NCBI RefSeq assembly: GCF_018130215.1
Contig: NZ_JAFCKQ010000006.1
Coordinates: forward strand, 124,001 to 188,000
Length of the DNA: 64,000 bases
Direction: 5' to 3'
Origin: Bradyrhizobium jicamae
Lineage (GTDB): Bacteria; Pseudomonadota; Alphaproteobacteria; Rhizobiales; Xanthobacteraceae
Shown here piece by piece: positions 53,402-62,314 of the stretch. Position 1 is the first letter of the stretch, and each line of letters opens with the position of its first letter. The translations under genes were made by a program, and so were the position numbers. The notes below the pieces were generated by a model. That model was not told where the DNA came from. It searched no databases and was given only the letters and a program-made list of their open reading frames with translations.

Positions 53402-53848
53402 CTAATCCCGCAGCGTCGCCAGGTAGGCCACGATATCCTCGATCTGCTCCGCCGAGAGGATCGGCTTGCCGCGCCATGAGGTCCCGACGCGCGTGAGGCC
53501 GTCCACGCGATAGTAGGACGGCATGATCGTTGTGGCATTGAGCCTGGACGCATCGACCAGACGCAGCCGCAATTGTCCTACCGACCAGCGCCTGCCGCTG
53601 CCTGACAGCTTCGGCGCGACGTCGCCCTGGAACGCCTGTTCGGGAAATGGGCCGCTGTGGCAGAGGATGCAAGTGCTGGAACGGTCGACGACCAATGCGC
53701 GGCCGCGCGCTGCGTCGCCTCGGGTTCCGGTCAGTGGCTCCGGAATGGCGTCGCCAGCGACGGTATAGGGCAGCAATCCCTGCGCTCCTGCCGGACAGGG
53801 CAGGCTGAGCAGCGCGCCGAACAGTGCGATCCATGCCGATTTAGCCAA
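53402..53848 (-). CDS. soxX: SoxX, monoheme c-type cytochrome
   Basis: 148 residues. Signal peptide MAKSAWIALFGALLSLPCPAGA, then a single haem c motif STCILCHSGPFPEQAFQGDV and the axial methionine probably in MPSYYRVDGLTRV, all as expected for SoxX. It pairs with SoxA to initiate thiosulfate oxidation in the periplasm. Its start overlaps the fccB-like stop by eight bases, so it belongs to the operon fccB-soxX-soxY-soxZ-soxA. SoxB, SoxC and SoxD genes are not in the window. Confidence 0.88.
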   Translation of the reverse strand: MAKSAWIALFGALLSLPCPAGAQGLLPYTVAGDAIPEPLTGTRGDAARGRALVVDRSSTCILCHSGPFPEQAFQGDVAPKLSGSGRRWSVGQLRLRLVDASRLNATTIMPSYYRVDGLTRVGTSWRGKPILSAEQIEDIVAYLATLRD

Positions 53849-55112
53849 AGGCGTCCACCGTGATCGTTTTGAACCAGTCCAGTGCCTGTTCGGCCTCGCG
53901 CTGCCTGACGTCCCGCGACGCCGCGACCGGGCTCGTCGTCACCTCGCTCTCGGCATATTGATCCGCCTTGGGCTGATAGATGCCTTTCAGCGAGAACGCG
54001 TAGCCCGGCGCCACCGTGTTGTAGCACGCGCCGTCGAGCCGGGGCGTCTCGGGCGGCTTTCCCGCCAGCGCATTGATGATCGCGGCCGCGCAGGCCTTGC
54101 CCTGCGCACTTGCCGCGGAGGCGGATTTCGGAATGCCGCCGGCGATGCAGGCGTCGCCGATGACATGGATATTGGGCACGAGTTTCGAGGCGAAGGTGAC
54201 CGGATCGATCGGACACCAGCCGGTGTGATCGGCGGTGCCTGATATCTCGGCGATGTGACCGGCCTTCTGCGGCGGGATCACGTTGGCGACTGCGGCCGTA
54301 TAGTTGCCGAAGTCGGTGACGATGGCATTGGTCGCGGCATCGACCGACGTCACGCGCCCACCTTGCGACAGCCCGATCCGCTCGATCATGCCGGGATAGA
54401 GTTCCTCCCATGCCTTCTCGAACAGCTTCTGCTGGGAGTAATTGTCCTTGGCATCCAGCACCAGCACCTTCGATCGCGGCTTCCTTGTCTTGAGATAATG
54501 GGCGATCAGGCTGGCGCGCTCGTAGGGCGCGGGCGGGCAGCGCAACGGCGCGGCGGGAACGGCGATCACGACAAGGCCGCCGTTGTCCATGGCTTCGAGT
54601 TGTCTGCGCAGCAACACCGTCTGCTCGCCGGCCTTCCAGGCATGCGGCATCTGGACGGACGCCGCCTCGTCGTAGCCGGGCACGGCGTCGAAACGCAGCT
54701 CGATGCCGGGTGCGAGCACCAGGCGGTCGTAGGACAACTTTTCTCCGTCGGCGAAGCCGATCGCGCGCGCCTGTGCGTCGATTGATTTGGCAGCCTGCGC
54801 AACGACGACGATGCCGTCGGCCGCGACCTTGTCATAGGTGAATTGCTGCGCACGAAGCTCGCGCAAGCCCGCGATCACCTCATTGCTGAGCGGGCAGGCG
54901 GTAAACGTCGTGTTCGGCTCGATCAGCATCACTTGCAGTCTTGGATCGAGCCGCCGCAACGCCCGCGCACAGGCCGCGCCGCCGAAGCCTCCGCCGATCA
55001 CGGCAACGCGCGGTGCAGCTTGTGCGACGGACGGGCATGCCAGCGCCGCCGCTGCTACTGCAGCGGCACCGCGGACGACATCCCTGCGCGTCCGATGACG
55101 CGGAACAGTCAT
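53841..55112 (-). CDS. Flavocytochrome c sulfide dehydrogenase flavoprotein subunit (FccB/SoxF-like)
   Basis: 423 residues. A twin-arginine signal (HRTRRDVVRGAAAVAAAALA) precedes the FAD fold APRVAVIGGGFGGAACARAL. The cysteine that binds FAD covalently in this family is in TFTACPLSNEV. The redox pair is expected at LRCPPAPYERA and TGWCPIDPVTF, both present. The C-terminal domain (GYAFSLKGIYQ, ALDWFKTITVDAFG) is the usual FCSD flavin domain end. It oxidises sulfide in the periplasm and passes electrons to a c-type cytochrome; no haem FccA subunit is adjacent, so SoxX or another cytochrome may serve. Start is the ATG at 55112. Confidence 0.87.
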   Translation of the reverse strand: MTVPRHRTRRDVVRGAAAVAAAALACPSVAQAAPRVAVIGGGFGGAACARALRRLDPRLQVMLIEPNTTFTACPLSNEVIAGLRELRAQQFTYDKVAADGIVVVAQAAKSIDAQARAIGFADGEKLSYDRLVLAPGIELRFDAVPGYDEAASVQMPHAWKAGEQTVLLRRQLEAMDNGGLVVIAVPAAPLRCPPAPYERASLIAHYLKTRKPRSKVLVLDAKDNYSQQKLFEKAWEELYPGMIERIGLSQGGRVTSVDAATNAIVTDFGNYTAAVANVIPPQKAGHIAEISGTADHTGWCPIDPVTFASKLVPNIHVIGDACIAGGIPKSASAASAQGKACAAAIINALAGKPPETPRLDGACYNTVAPGYAFSLKGIYQPKADQYAESEVTTSPVAASRDVRQREAEQALDWFKTITVDAFG

Positions 55113-55167
55113 GCATGATAATCCCGAAGGGAAGCGGCGGCCGGTCAGGCCGCCGCTTCTCGTTTCA

Positions 55168-57366
55168 TCAGGCGAAGGTAATGTTCTGGCTGCGCAGCGG
55201 GAAGGTACGGATCCGCTTTCCCGTCGCGGCGAAATAGGCGTTGAGCACCGCCGGTGCCGCAACGCCTATGGTCGGCTCGCCGACGCCGCCCCAGAACCCG
55301 CCGCTTGGCACCATCACCGCTTCCACCTTCGGCATCTCGTTGATCCGCATCGAGTTGTAATTGTCGAAGTTGGTCTGCTCGATGCGGCCGTCCTTCACGG
55401 TGCAGCCACCGTAGAACAGCGCGCTGAGGCCGTAGACGAAGGAGCCCGCGATCTGCCGCTCGACCTGCGCCGGATTGACGACATAGCCGGGATCGGTGGA
55501 GGCGACGATGCGGTGCACCTTGATCCTGCTGCCGTCGGTCACCGAGATCTCGGCGGCGCCGGCAACATAGCTGCCATAGCCCATCACCTGCGCGATGCCG
55601 CGTGAGATGCCTTGCGGCGCCGGCGTGCCCCAGCCGATCTTCTCGGCCACCGCATTGAGCACCGCGAGATTCTTGGGATGCTTGCCCATCAGCTTGCGGC
55701 GGAACTCGAGCGGGTCCTGGCCGGCAGCCTGGGCCAGTTCGTCCATGAAGCATTCCATATAGATCGCGTTGTGATTGACGTTGACGCCGCGCCAGAAGCC
55801 CGGTGGCACGTGCGGATTGCGCATCGCATGCTCGATCAGCAAATTCGGCACAGAATAGCCGATCGCGGCCTCACCGGATTGGGCGACGCCCTGGAACGCG
55901 GCCGGATCCATGCCGTTCTGCAATGCTTCCGGGCGCACCGAGAACAGGATGGATTGCCCCGACAGCCGGTAGTGCAGGGCGGTCAGGTTGTTGTCGGCAT
56001 CGAGCGCACCGGTCAGCCTGCACTGCGTGACCGGGTGATACTTGCCGTGCTGCATGTCCTCCTCTCGCGACCATAGCAGCTTGACCGGCGTGCCCGGCAT
56101 CTGCTTGGCGATCGCGACCGCCTGGCGGACATAGTCGGTCATGCCGCGCCTGCCGAAGCCGCCGCCCAGCATCAGCTTGTGCACGTCGACCTTCTCCGCG
56201 GGCAGGCCTGACGCCTCGAGCGCCGCGGCGAAGGCCGCCTCGCCATTCTGGGTGCCGCACCACACCTCGCATTTGTCTGATGTGTAGAGCGCGGTCGCGT
56301 TCATCGGCTCCATCGTGGCGTGGTTCTGGTAGGGGTAGCTGTAGATCGCCTCGATCTTCTTGGCCGCGCCTGCGATAGCTGCTTTCGCGTCGCCGTTCCT
56401 GTTGCCGACATAAGCCGGCTGCCCATCGTCGAGACCTTCGGCCAGCCACTTCGCGATCGTCTCGCTGGAGACCATCGCGTTGTCGCCCTCGTCCCAGACG
56501 ATCGGCAGTGCGTCGAGCGCGGTCTTGGCGTGCCACCAGGTGTCGGCAACGACCGCGATTGCGCTGTCGCCGACCTGCACGACTTTCTTCACGCCCTTCA
56601 TCCCGGCGATCCTGGCCTCGTCAAAGCTCTTCACCTTGCCGCCGAACACCGGGCAGTCCTTGATCGCCGCGTTCAGCATGCCCGGCAGCTTGACGTCGAT
56701 GCCGTAGATCGTCTTGCCGGTGGTCTTGTCCGCAGTGTCGAGCCGCTTCACACCTTTGCCGGCGATGGTCCAGTCCTTGGGATCCTTCAGCTTGATGTCG
56801 GTCGGCGGCTCGAGCTTGCCGGCTGCCTCCGCAACCTTGCCGTAGGTGGTGGTGCGTCCGGACGGTGAGTGGGTGATGACGCTGTTGGCCGCCGTGCATT
56901 CAGAGGTCGGCACCTTCCAGTCGTTGGCGGCGGCCTGGATCAACATCATGCGCGCGGCGGCGCCGCCCTTGCGCACATAATCCTGCGAGCTGCGGATGCC
57001 GCGGCTGCCGCCGGTCGAGAAATCGCCCCAGACGCGCTTGCGCGCGACGCTCTGGCCGGGCGTCGGAAATTCGGTCGTCACCTTCGACCAGTCGCATTGC
57101 AGTTCCTCGGCGACCAGCTGGGCGAGGCCGGTCAGCGAGCCCTGGCCCATCTCGGAACGGGCGACGCGGATAACCACGGTGTCGTCGGGCCGGATCACGA
57201 CCCAGGCGTTGACTTCAGGCGCGTTGACCTCGGGCGAGCCGTCGGCCGCACGCACGACGGTAGGCCCGAACGGAAAGTCGAAGCCGAGCGCCAGTCCGGC
57301 ACCGGCGGTCGCCGTACCGATCACGAAGGCGCGGCGGTTGAGCTTTGGCATCATGTGCTGATTCAT
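55168..57366 (-). CDS. IorB-like molybdopterin subunit of aldehyde/heterocycle oxidoreductase, TAT-exported
   Basis: 732 residues. The N-terminus KLNRRAFVIGTATAGAGLAL is a twin-arginine signal. The molybdopterin body contains VVIRVARSEMGQGSLTGLAQ, DFSTGGSRGIRSSQDYVRKG, LMLGGGFGRRGMTDYVRQAV, and the active-site region SGGFWGGVGEPTIGVAAPAV with the conserved glutamate. This is the isoquinoline 1-oxidoreductase beta type, a periplasmic class often acting on aldehydes or N-heterocycles. It lacks the cytochrome domains of the nicB-like gene at 37199. The [2Fe-2S] partner lies ten bases upstream, and the fccB-sox genes follow on the same strand 55 bases later. Substrate unknown. Confidence 0.88.
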   Translation of the reverse strand: MNQHMMPKLNRRAFVIGTATAGAGLALGFDFPFGPTVVRAADGSPEVNAPEVNAWVVIRPDDTVVIRVARSEMGQGSLTGLAQLVAEELQCDWSKVTTEFPTPGQSVARKRVWGDFSTGGSRGIRSSQDYVRKGGAAARMMLIQAAANDWKVPTSECTAANSVITHSPSGRTTTYGKVAEAAGKLEPPTDIKLKDPKDWTIAGKGVKRLDTADKTTGKTIYGIDVKLPGMLNAAIKDCPVFGGKVKSFDEARIAGMKGVKKVVQVGDSAIAVVADTWWHAKTALDALPIVWDEGDNAMVSSETIAKWLAEGLDDGQPAYVGNRNGDAKAAIAGAAKKIEAIYSYPYQNHATMEPMNATALYTSDKCEVWCGTQNGEAAFAAALEASGLPAEKVDVHKLMLGGGFGRRGMTDYVRQAVAIAKQMPGTPVKLLWSREEDMQHGKYHPVTQCRLTGALDADNNLTALHYRLSGQSILFSVRPEALQNGMDPAAFQGVAQSGEAAIGYSVPNLLIEHAMRNPHVPPGFWRGVNVNHNAIYMECFMDELAQAAGQDPLEFRRKLMGKHPKNLAVLNAVAEKIGWGTPAPQGISRGIAQVMGYGSYVAGAAEISVTDGSRIKVHRIVASTDPGYVVNPAQVERQIAGSFVYGLSALFYGGCTVKDGRIEQTNFDNYNSMRINEMPKVEAVMVPSGGFWGGVGEPTIGVAAPAVLNAYFAATGKRIRTFPLRSQNITFA

Positions 57367-57376
57367 GACTGCCTCC

Positions 57377-57826
57377 TCACGCGTTCGCGGCAGCGTGGAT
57401 CGCCTCGCGCACCTGCTGGAAGGTGCCGCAACGGCAGATATTGGTGATGGCCTCGTTGATGTCGTCGTCGGACGGTTTCGGGTTTTCCTTCAGCAGCGCC
57501 GCCACCGCCATGATCATCCCGCTCTGGCAGTAGCCGCATTGCGGCACGTCGTTGGCGATCCACGCCTGCTGCACCTTGTGCAGCATGCCGTTGACCGCGA
57601 GCCCTTCGATGGTGGTGATCTGCTTGCCCGCAGCTTCGTTGACCGTGACGCCGCAGGAGCGCATCGCGACACCGTCGATATGTACGGTGCAGGCGCCGCA
57701 TTGTGCGATGCCGCAGCCGTATTTGGTGCCTGTCAGTCCGACATTCTCCCTGATCGCCCAGAGCAGCGGCGTGTCGTCCTCGACGTCCACGCTGATTGCC
57801 TTGCCGTTGATGTTGAGGTTTGCCAT
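57377..57826 (-). CDS. IorA-like [2Fe-2S] subunit
   Basis: 149 residues with both clusters of the family: [20 protein letters not shown] followed by RSC, and [17 protein letters not shown] followed by [11 protein letters not shown]. It passes electrons from the IorB-like molybdenum subunit to an external acceptor, perhaps the sox cytochromes, which is speculation from gene order. No TAT signal is visible; such small subunits travel with the signal-bearing partner. It is the first gene of the leftward ior-sox run. The upstream interval to 58003 holds only a short tandem repeat. Confidence 0.88.
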   Translation of the reverse strand: MANLNINGKAISVDVEDDTPLLWAIRENVGLTGTKYGCGIAQCGACTVHIDGVAMRSCGVTVNEAAGKQITTIEGLAVNGMLHKVQQAWIANDVPQCGYCQSGMIMAVAALLKENPKPSDDDINEAITNICRCGTFQQVREAIHAAANA

Positions 57827-57905
57827 CGCTTTCCCCTGATTGGTCCAATCCTCCGATTGGACTTCGCGGCGATGTTGGCCTCGAATCTGGAATGGTTCAA
57901 ATCAA

Positions 57906-57969
57906 GAAAATGCGCTCGCAGCGCGGAAGGAAAATGCGCTTGCAGCGCGGAAGAAAGCTTGCAGCGCGG
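57906..57969. repeat. 24-base tandem repeat, about 2.7 copies
   Basis: Two full copies (57906-57929 and 57930-57953) read GAAAATGCGCTCGCAGCGCG plus GAAG with one difference (C to T). A third copy lacks the front (57954-57969). Each unit contains a small palindrome around GCGC-GCAGCGC. The repeat lies between the transporter stop and iorA, in non-coding DNA. No gene function is evident. Confidence 0.65.
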
Positions 57970-58003
57970 TGTTGAGACGCGGCCGGCGCGCGCGACATGG
58001 CTG

Positions 58004-59404
58004 TCATGTCTTCTGCGGCGAGGGGACCACCAGCCGCAGGAAGCTCATCACGCTGCCGAGCGCCGCAAAGCCGGCGCCGAGCGCGAGCGCGACGGTTGCG
58101 CCTTCGCGGTCGGCCAGCGCAAAGCAAAGCGCCGCCAGCGCGGCACCGGTGGTCTGCCCGATCAAGCGGGCCGTTGCGACGATGCCGCTGGCGCTGCCGC
58201 TGCGGTGGGACGGCGCGCTCGACATGATCGCCTTCATGTTCGGGGTCTGGAAGAAGCCGAACCCGATGCCGCAGATCATCGTGCGCCAGACGATGTTGGC
58301 GATGCTGGGCTCGGTCGGCAGCGTCGCGAGAAGCAACATGCCGACGCCAAGCAACAGCATGCCGATGCCGCCGAGGATGCCCGCGGGATAACGATCGGAG
58401 AGCCGTCCGCCGATCGGCGCCATGAAGGCGACGACCAGCGGCCAGGGCGTCATGAAGAAGCCGGTCTCGACCTGCGAGCGGTGCAGGATGTCCTCGAAGT
58501 AGAACGGCAGCGACACGAAGCCGAGGCCCTGCACAGCGAATGAGCAGACGGCGGTCGCAGCTGACAGCGCGAAGATTGGTCGGCGGAACAGGTCGATCGG
58601 CAGCATCGGCGCCGGATGATCGACGTGCCGCCGTGTCAGGATCCAGCCGAACAGCAAGGCGCCGACCAGTTCGCCGATCACGAGCGCGGGCGGCGCCTTG
58701 TGCGCGGCGCTGCCGATCCCGATGATGAAGAGGCCAAGGCAGGCCGAGGCGAACGCCGCCCCGAGGAAATCGAAGGCATGGGTGGCGCGCGGTGTCGCCG
58801 GGAGCGTTTTCAGCCCGATCACCAGCGCAATCAGGCCGAAGGGAATATTGACGGCGAACAGCCAGGGCCATGGACCGAGCGCCAGGATACCGGACGCGAT
58901 CGTCGGTCCGAGCGTAAAGGCGGTTGCGACGACCAGCGCATTGTGGCCGAAGCCGCGGCCCTGCATCCGGCTCGGATAGACGAAGCGCACCAGCGCGGTG
59001 TTCACGCTCATCAGGCCGCTGGCGCCGAGCCCCTGCAAGGTGCGGGCGATCAGCAGGCTCGGCAGCGACCACGCCAGGGCGCAGCCGAGTGACGCCAGTG
59101 TGAACAGCAGGAGGCCGCAGAGATAAATGCGCTGGTGGCCGACGATCTCGCCAAGCGCGCCGAGCGGAAGCAAGGTCGCGACCAGGGCGATCTGGTAGAC
59201 GTTGACGACCCACACCACCTCGGCCGGGCTGACTTGGAGGTCGTTGGCGATCGCGGGCAGCGCGATGTTGGCGATCGCGGTGTCGAGCGAGGCCATCGCC
59301 AGCGCGGTGAAGATCGCCGCCACCGCCCAGCGCCGGCGTTCCCAGGGCAATCCATCGGTGGCTGGCGCCGAAGCTGCGCCGGCGATCGGGGTCTTTTCGA
59401 GCAT
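58004..59404 (-). CDS. MFS transporter, DHA2-like drug/solute exporter
   Basis: About 466 residues with some 14 hydrophobic helices. The family motifs are ALAMASLDTAIANIALPAI in helix 1, GALGEIVGHQRIYLCGLLL in loop 2-3 and the helix 5 region ALVVATAFTLGPTIASGIL. The layout is the 14-helix DHA2/EmrB style of proton-driven exporters. I chose the ATG at 59404 (MLEKTPIAGAAS) with GGAG upstream; the ATG at 59455 adds 17 unconserved residues. It follows the IclR regulator gene on the same strand after about 155 bases. Export of a toxic ketone or ester would fit the neighbours but is conjecture. Confidence 0.87.
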   Translation of the reverse strand: MLEKTPIAGAASAPATDGLPWERRRWAVAAIFTALAMASLDTAIANIALPAIANDLQVSPAEVVWVVNVYQIALVATLLPLGALGEIVGHQRIYLCGLLLFTLASLGCALAWSLPSLLIARTLQGLGASGLMSVNTALVRFVYPSRMQGRGFGHNALVVATAFTLGPTIASGILALGPWPWLFAVNIPFGLIALVIGLKTLPATPRATHAFDFLGAAFASACLGLFIIGIGSAAHKAPPALVIGELVGALLFGWILTRRHVDHPAPMLPIDLFRRPIFALSAATAVCSFAVQGLGFVSLPFYFEDILHRSQVETGFFMTPWPLVVAFMAPIGGRLSDRYPAGILGGIGMLLLGVGMLLLATLPTEPSIANIVWRTMICGIGFGFFQTPNMKAIMSSAPSHRSGSASGIVATARLIGQTTGAALAALCFALADREGATVALALGAGFAALGSVMSFLRLVVPSPQKT

Positions 59405-59560
59405 GCCTGAAGATTTCTCCAGGGCGCCGTTTACTACGCCTCTCTGCCTTTCCACAGCCGTGCCGCTGCATGATGCGTATGCGATGCGGCCCTGTCGGAG
59501 GCCGCCAACGTCCCGTCATGTTCGCGCAGATATGCCTCGATGGCAGGACCGACGCGCGAC

Positions 59561-60349
59561 CTACCCCTCCGCGACCAGCGCGCGGATGCTGCGGGCGAGG
59601 CCGAGGATGCGCGGGCCGCATTCGCGCTCGATCTGTTCCGCGCTGAAGCGGAACGAGGGGACGCCGCAATTCACCGACAGGCACTCGCCCGACGGCGTGC
59701 GATAGAGCGGCGCGGCGACACCGAAGATCTCGCGCCGCCATTCGCCGAGCGAGACGGCAAAGCCGCGCTCCTTGCAGAGCGCGACATCCGGCAGCGTGCG
59801 TCGCTGGACGTAATCGAGGTCGTCGGGGCGCTCGGCTCGCACGCGCGCAACGTAGCCGTCGAGCTCGTCGCCCGAGAACAGCGACAGCAGCGCGCGTCCG
59901 ACCGCAGTCGGCGCGAGCGAGCTGACGAAGCCGACGTCTGGCACATGCGGCGCCGCATCGGTTGTGCGCAGCGTCTCGACATAGATGAAGTCGAGCCCGA
60001 ACGGCATTGCGATCGACACGGTGCCACCGGCGTAGGTTGCGAAGTCGCGCATCAGCGGACGCGCGAGCTGGCGCACCTTCAGCGACGAAAGGACAGGGTA
60101 GGCGGCGGCGAGCACACCGAGCCCGAGGACAAAGCGCCCCTTGGCATCGCGCCTGAGGTAGCCGAGTTGCTCCAGCGTGTAGGTCAGCCGCGACACCGTC
60201 GGCCGCGACAGGCCGGTATGCTGGGCGAGCTCGGCGTTCGACAGCGGGCTGCTGTGGCGGCGGAACGCCGCCAGCACATCGAGCCCGTGCGCCAGCGTGG
60301 TCGCGAAGGATGGGTCCGTTCCGGTTTCGGCAGGAGATGACGCTGTCAT
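59561..60349 (-). CDS. IclR-family transcriptional regulator
   Basis: 262 residues. The winged helix is FATTLAHGLDVLAAFRRHSS, then PLSNAELAQHTGLSRPTVSR and LTYTLEQLGYLRRDAKGRF, typical IclR. The effector domain follows (MPFGLDFIYVETLRTTDAAP, LAPTAVGRALLSLFSGDEL, PDVALCKERGFAVSLGEWR). IclR proteins of aromatic and terpenoid catabolism activate or repress the divergent gene. Here that gene is the Baeyer-Villiger monooxygenase, with the candidate operator 36 bases upstream of this start. ATG at 60349. Confidence 0.9.
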   Translation of the reverse strand: MTASSPAETGTDPSFATTLAHGLDVLAAFRRHSSPLSNAELAQHTGLSRPTVSRLTYTLEQLGYLRRDAKGRFVLGLGVLAAAYPVLSSLKVRQLARPLMRDFATYAGGTVSIAMPFGLDFIYVETLRTTDAAPHVPDVGFVSSLAPTAVGRALLSLFSGDELDGYVARVRAERPDDLDYVQRRTLPDVALCKERGFAVSLGEWRREIFGVAAPLYRTPSGECLSVNCGVPSFRFSAEQIERECGPRILGLARSIRALVAEG

Positions 60350-60384
60350 GCAAAATAATGGTCTCAGATCAGCAAATTTGTCAA

Positions 60385-60419
60385 TATATCGAAATGAATT
60401 TGCAAATCGTGTCGATATA
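60385..60419. promoter_or_regulatory. Candidate IclR operator
   Basis: TATATCGA at 60385-60392 and its complement TCGATATA at 60412-60419 form an inverted repeat. Between them lies a perfect inner palindrome ATTTGCAAAT (60398-60407). The AT-rich site occupies the divergent promoter region between the IclR gene (start 60349) and the monooxygenase (start 60472). Confidence 0.55.
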
Positions 60420-60471
60420 AGTTATCAGCCGGCAAACAATGACAAGATCTGCCGGAGTGAGGCACCCCCAG

Positions 60472-62277
60472 ATGACGATGACCGACCAACCCCCTGCTAT
60501 CGACAAGGAGCAGCTGCGGCGGAAATATCAGGAGGAGCGCAGCAAGCGGCTGCGTCCCGACGGCAACGACCAGTATCTCCAGATCAAGAGCCAACTGGCC
60601 CACTATCTCGACGATCCCTACACGCCACTCATCGAGCGTGCTCCGAAGACCGACCATGTCACCTTTGCCTTCATCGGCGGCGGCTTTGCCGGGCTCGCCA
60701 CGGCGGCGAGGCTCACCGAGACCGGCATCAAGGATGTCCGCATCATCGAGAAGGGCGGCGATTTCGGCGGCACCTGGTACTGGAACCGCTATCCAGGCGC
60801 GCAGTGCGATACGGCGTCGATGGTCTACATGCCGCTGCTCGAAGAGACCGGCCACATGCCGTCGGAGAAATACGCGCACGCGCCCGAGATTCTCGCGCAT
60901 TGCCAACGGATCGGCCGGCAGTTCAATCTCTACGACAACGCGCTGTTTCACACCGAGGTCGTGAGCCTCGACTGGGATGAGGCGCAATCGCGCTGGATCA
61001 TCCGCACGACGCGGGGCGACGAGTTCACCGCGCAGTATATCGGCATCGGCACCGGCCCGCTGCATGTGCCAAAGCTGCCCGGCATTCCCGGCATCGAGCG
61101 TTTCAAAGGACACTCCTTCCACACCAGCCGCTGGGACTACGACTACACCGGCGGCGATCCGAAGGGCGGCCTGATGGAGAAACTCGCCGACAAGCGCGTC
61201 GGCATCATCGGGACAGGTGCGACGTCGGTGCAGTGCGTGCCGTACCTCGCGCGAGCCTGCAAGGAGCTCTACGTGTTCCAGCGTACGCCGTCGTCGGTCG
61301 ACGTGCGCGGCAATGGCCCGATCGATCCGGACTGGTTCGCCGGCATCGCGACGCCCGGCTGGCAACAGCGCTGGCTGGAGAATTTCACCGCCAACCAGGC
61401 TGGCGGCTCGGCCGAGGAAGACCTCGTGCAGGACGGCTGGACCGACCTGTCGAAGCGGATCCGCGCCAAGATCACGCTGCTGCCGCGCGAGCAGCGGACC
61501 GTCGAGAACATGCGGGCAGCCTTTGAGGATTCCGACTTCGAGAAGATGGAGGAAATTCGCAATCGGGTCGACAGCATCGTTCGCGATCGCGACACGGCGA
61601 AGAACCTCAAGGCGTGGTACGGCCAGCTTTGCAAGCGGCCGTGCTTCCATGACGCGTATCTCCAGGCGTTCAATACGCCGGGCACGCATCTGGTCGATAC
61701 CGACGGCAAGGGCGTCGACGTCGTCACCGAGAACGGGATCGTCGTCGCCGGCAAGGAATATCAGCTCGATTGCATCATCTATGCCTCAGGTTTCGAGGTC
61801 GGCACCGAGTACAAGCGTCGCGCCGGCTTCGATCTGACCGGCCGTGACGGCGTCAAGCTGTCGGACCATTGGGCGCGGGGCATGCGCACCAAGCACGGCA
61901 TCCACGTCAACGGCTTCCCAAATGTGTTCTTCGTGCAGCCGACGCAGGGCGCCAACCTGATCTCCAACGTGCCGCACAATCTGACGGAAGCGGCGCGGAC
62001 AATCGCATTGATGGTCGGCCATGCCCGGGACAATGGCTTCAAGGAAATCGAGGTTACCAGGGACGCCGAGGATCGTTGGGTCGAACTGCTGCTGACGGGC
62101 GTCGGCCGGATGATCGGCGGCCCCGACTGCACACCCGGTTACTACAACAATGAGGGACGCGAGCCCGGTCCGGCCGCCAAGCTCAATGTCGGCCATCCCG
62201 CCGGCGCACTGGCCTATTTCAAATATATCGACGGCTGGCGCCGCAGCGGCCAGTTCGAAGGTGTGCAATTTCGCTGA
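60472..62277 (+). CDS. Type I Baeyer-Villiger monooxygenase with N-terminal extension
   Basis: About 601 residues. Before the first dinucleotide fold (FAFIGGGFAGLATAARLTE) there is a charged extension of about 65 residues (EQLRRKYQEERSKRLRPDGN), as in the longer, cyclopentadecanone-type monooxygenases. GGTWYWNRYPGAQCDTASMV follows, the fingerprint is FKGHSFHTSRWD (FxGxxxHxxxW(P/D)), and the NADPH fold is VGIIGTGATSVQCVPYLA. It turns ketones into esters or lactones with NADPH and oxygen. The start may be 60472 or 60478. The alkylsulfatase follows 37 bases later on the same strand; an IclR gene diverges. Substrate unknown. Confidence 0.9.
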   Translation: MTMTDQPPAIDKEQLRRKYQEERSKRLRPDGNDQYLQIKSQLAHYLDDPYTPLIERAPKTDHVTFAFIGGGFAGLATAARLTETGIKDVRIIEKGGDFGGTWYWNRYPGAQCDTASMVYMPLLEETGHMPSEKYAHAPEILAHCQRIGRQFNLYDNALFHTEVVSLDWDEAQSRWIIRTTRGDEFTAQYIGIGTGPLHVPKLPGIPGIERFKGHSFHTSRWDYDYTGGDPKGGLMEKLADKRVGIIGTGATSVQCVPYLARACKELYVFQRTPSSVDVRGNGPIDPDWFAGIATPGWQQRWLENFTANQAGGSAEEDLVQDGWTDLSKRIRAKITLLPREQRTVENMRAAFEDSDFEKMEEIRNRVDSIVRDRDTAKNLKAWYGQLCKRPCFHDAYLQAFNTPGTHLVDTDGKGVDVVTENGIVVAGKEYQLDCIIYASGFEVGTEYKRRAGFDLTGRDGVKLSDHWARGMRTKHGIHVNGFPNVFFVQPTQGANLISNVPHNLTEAARTIALMVGHARDNGFKEIEVTRDAEDRWVELLLTGVGRMIGGPDCTPGYYNNEGREPGPAAKLNVGHPAGALAYFKYIDGWRRSGQFEGVQFR

Positions 62278-62314
62278 GTGAATTGATCTTCATTATGCGA
62301 GGGAGTGTTCGCGT

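Noticed and set aside
57906..57969. A CRISPR array
   Set aside because: The units are directly adjacent with no spacers, only 2.7 copies exist and no cas genes are present.
57897..60353. An 818-codon minus-strand open frame
   Set aside because: It overlaps the MFS and IclR genes in another frame and is Arg/Ala/Pro-rich. Its only interesting part, an 8-residue repeat, reflects the 24-base DNA repeat.
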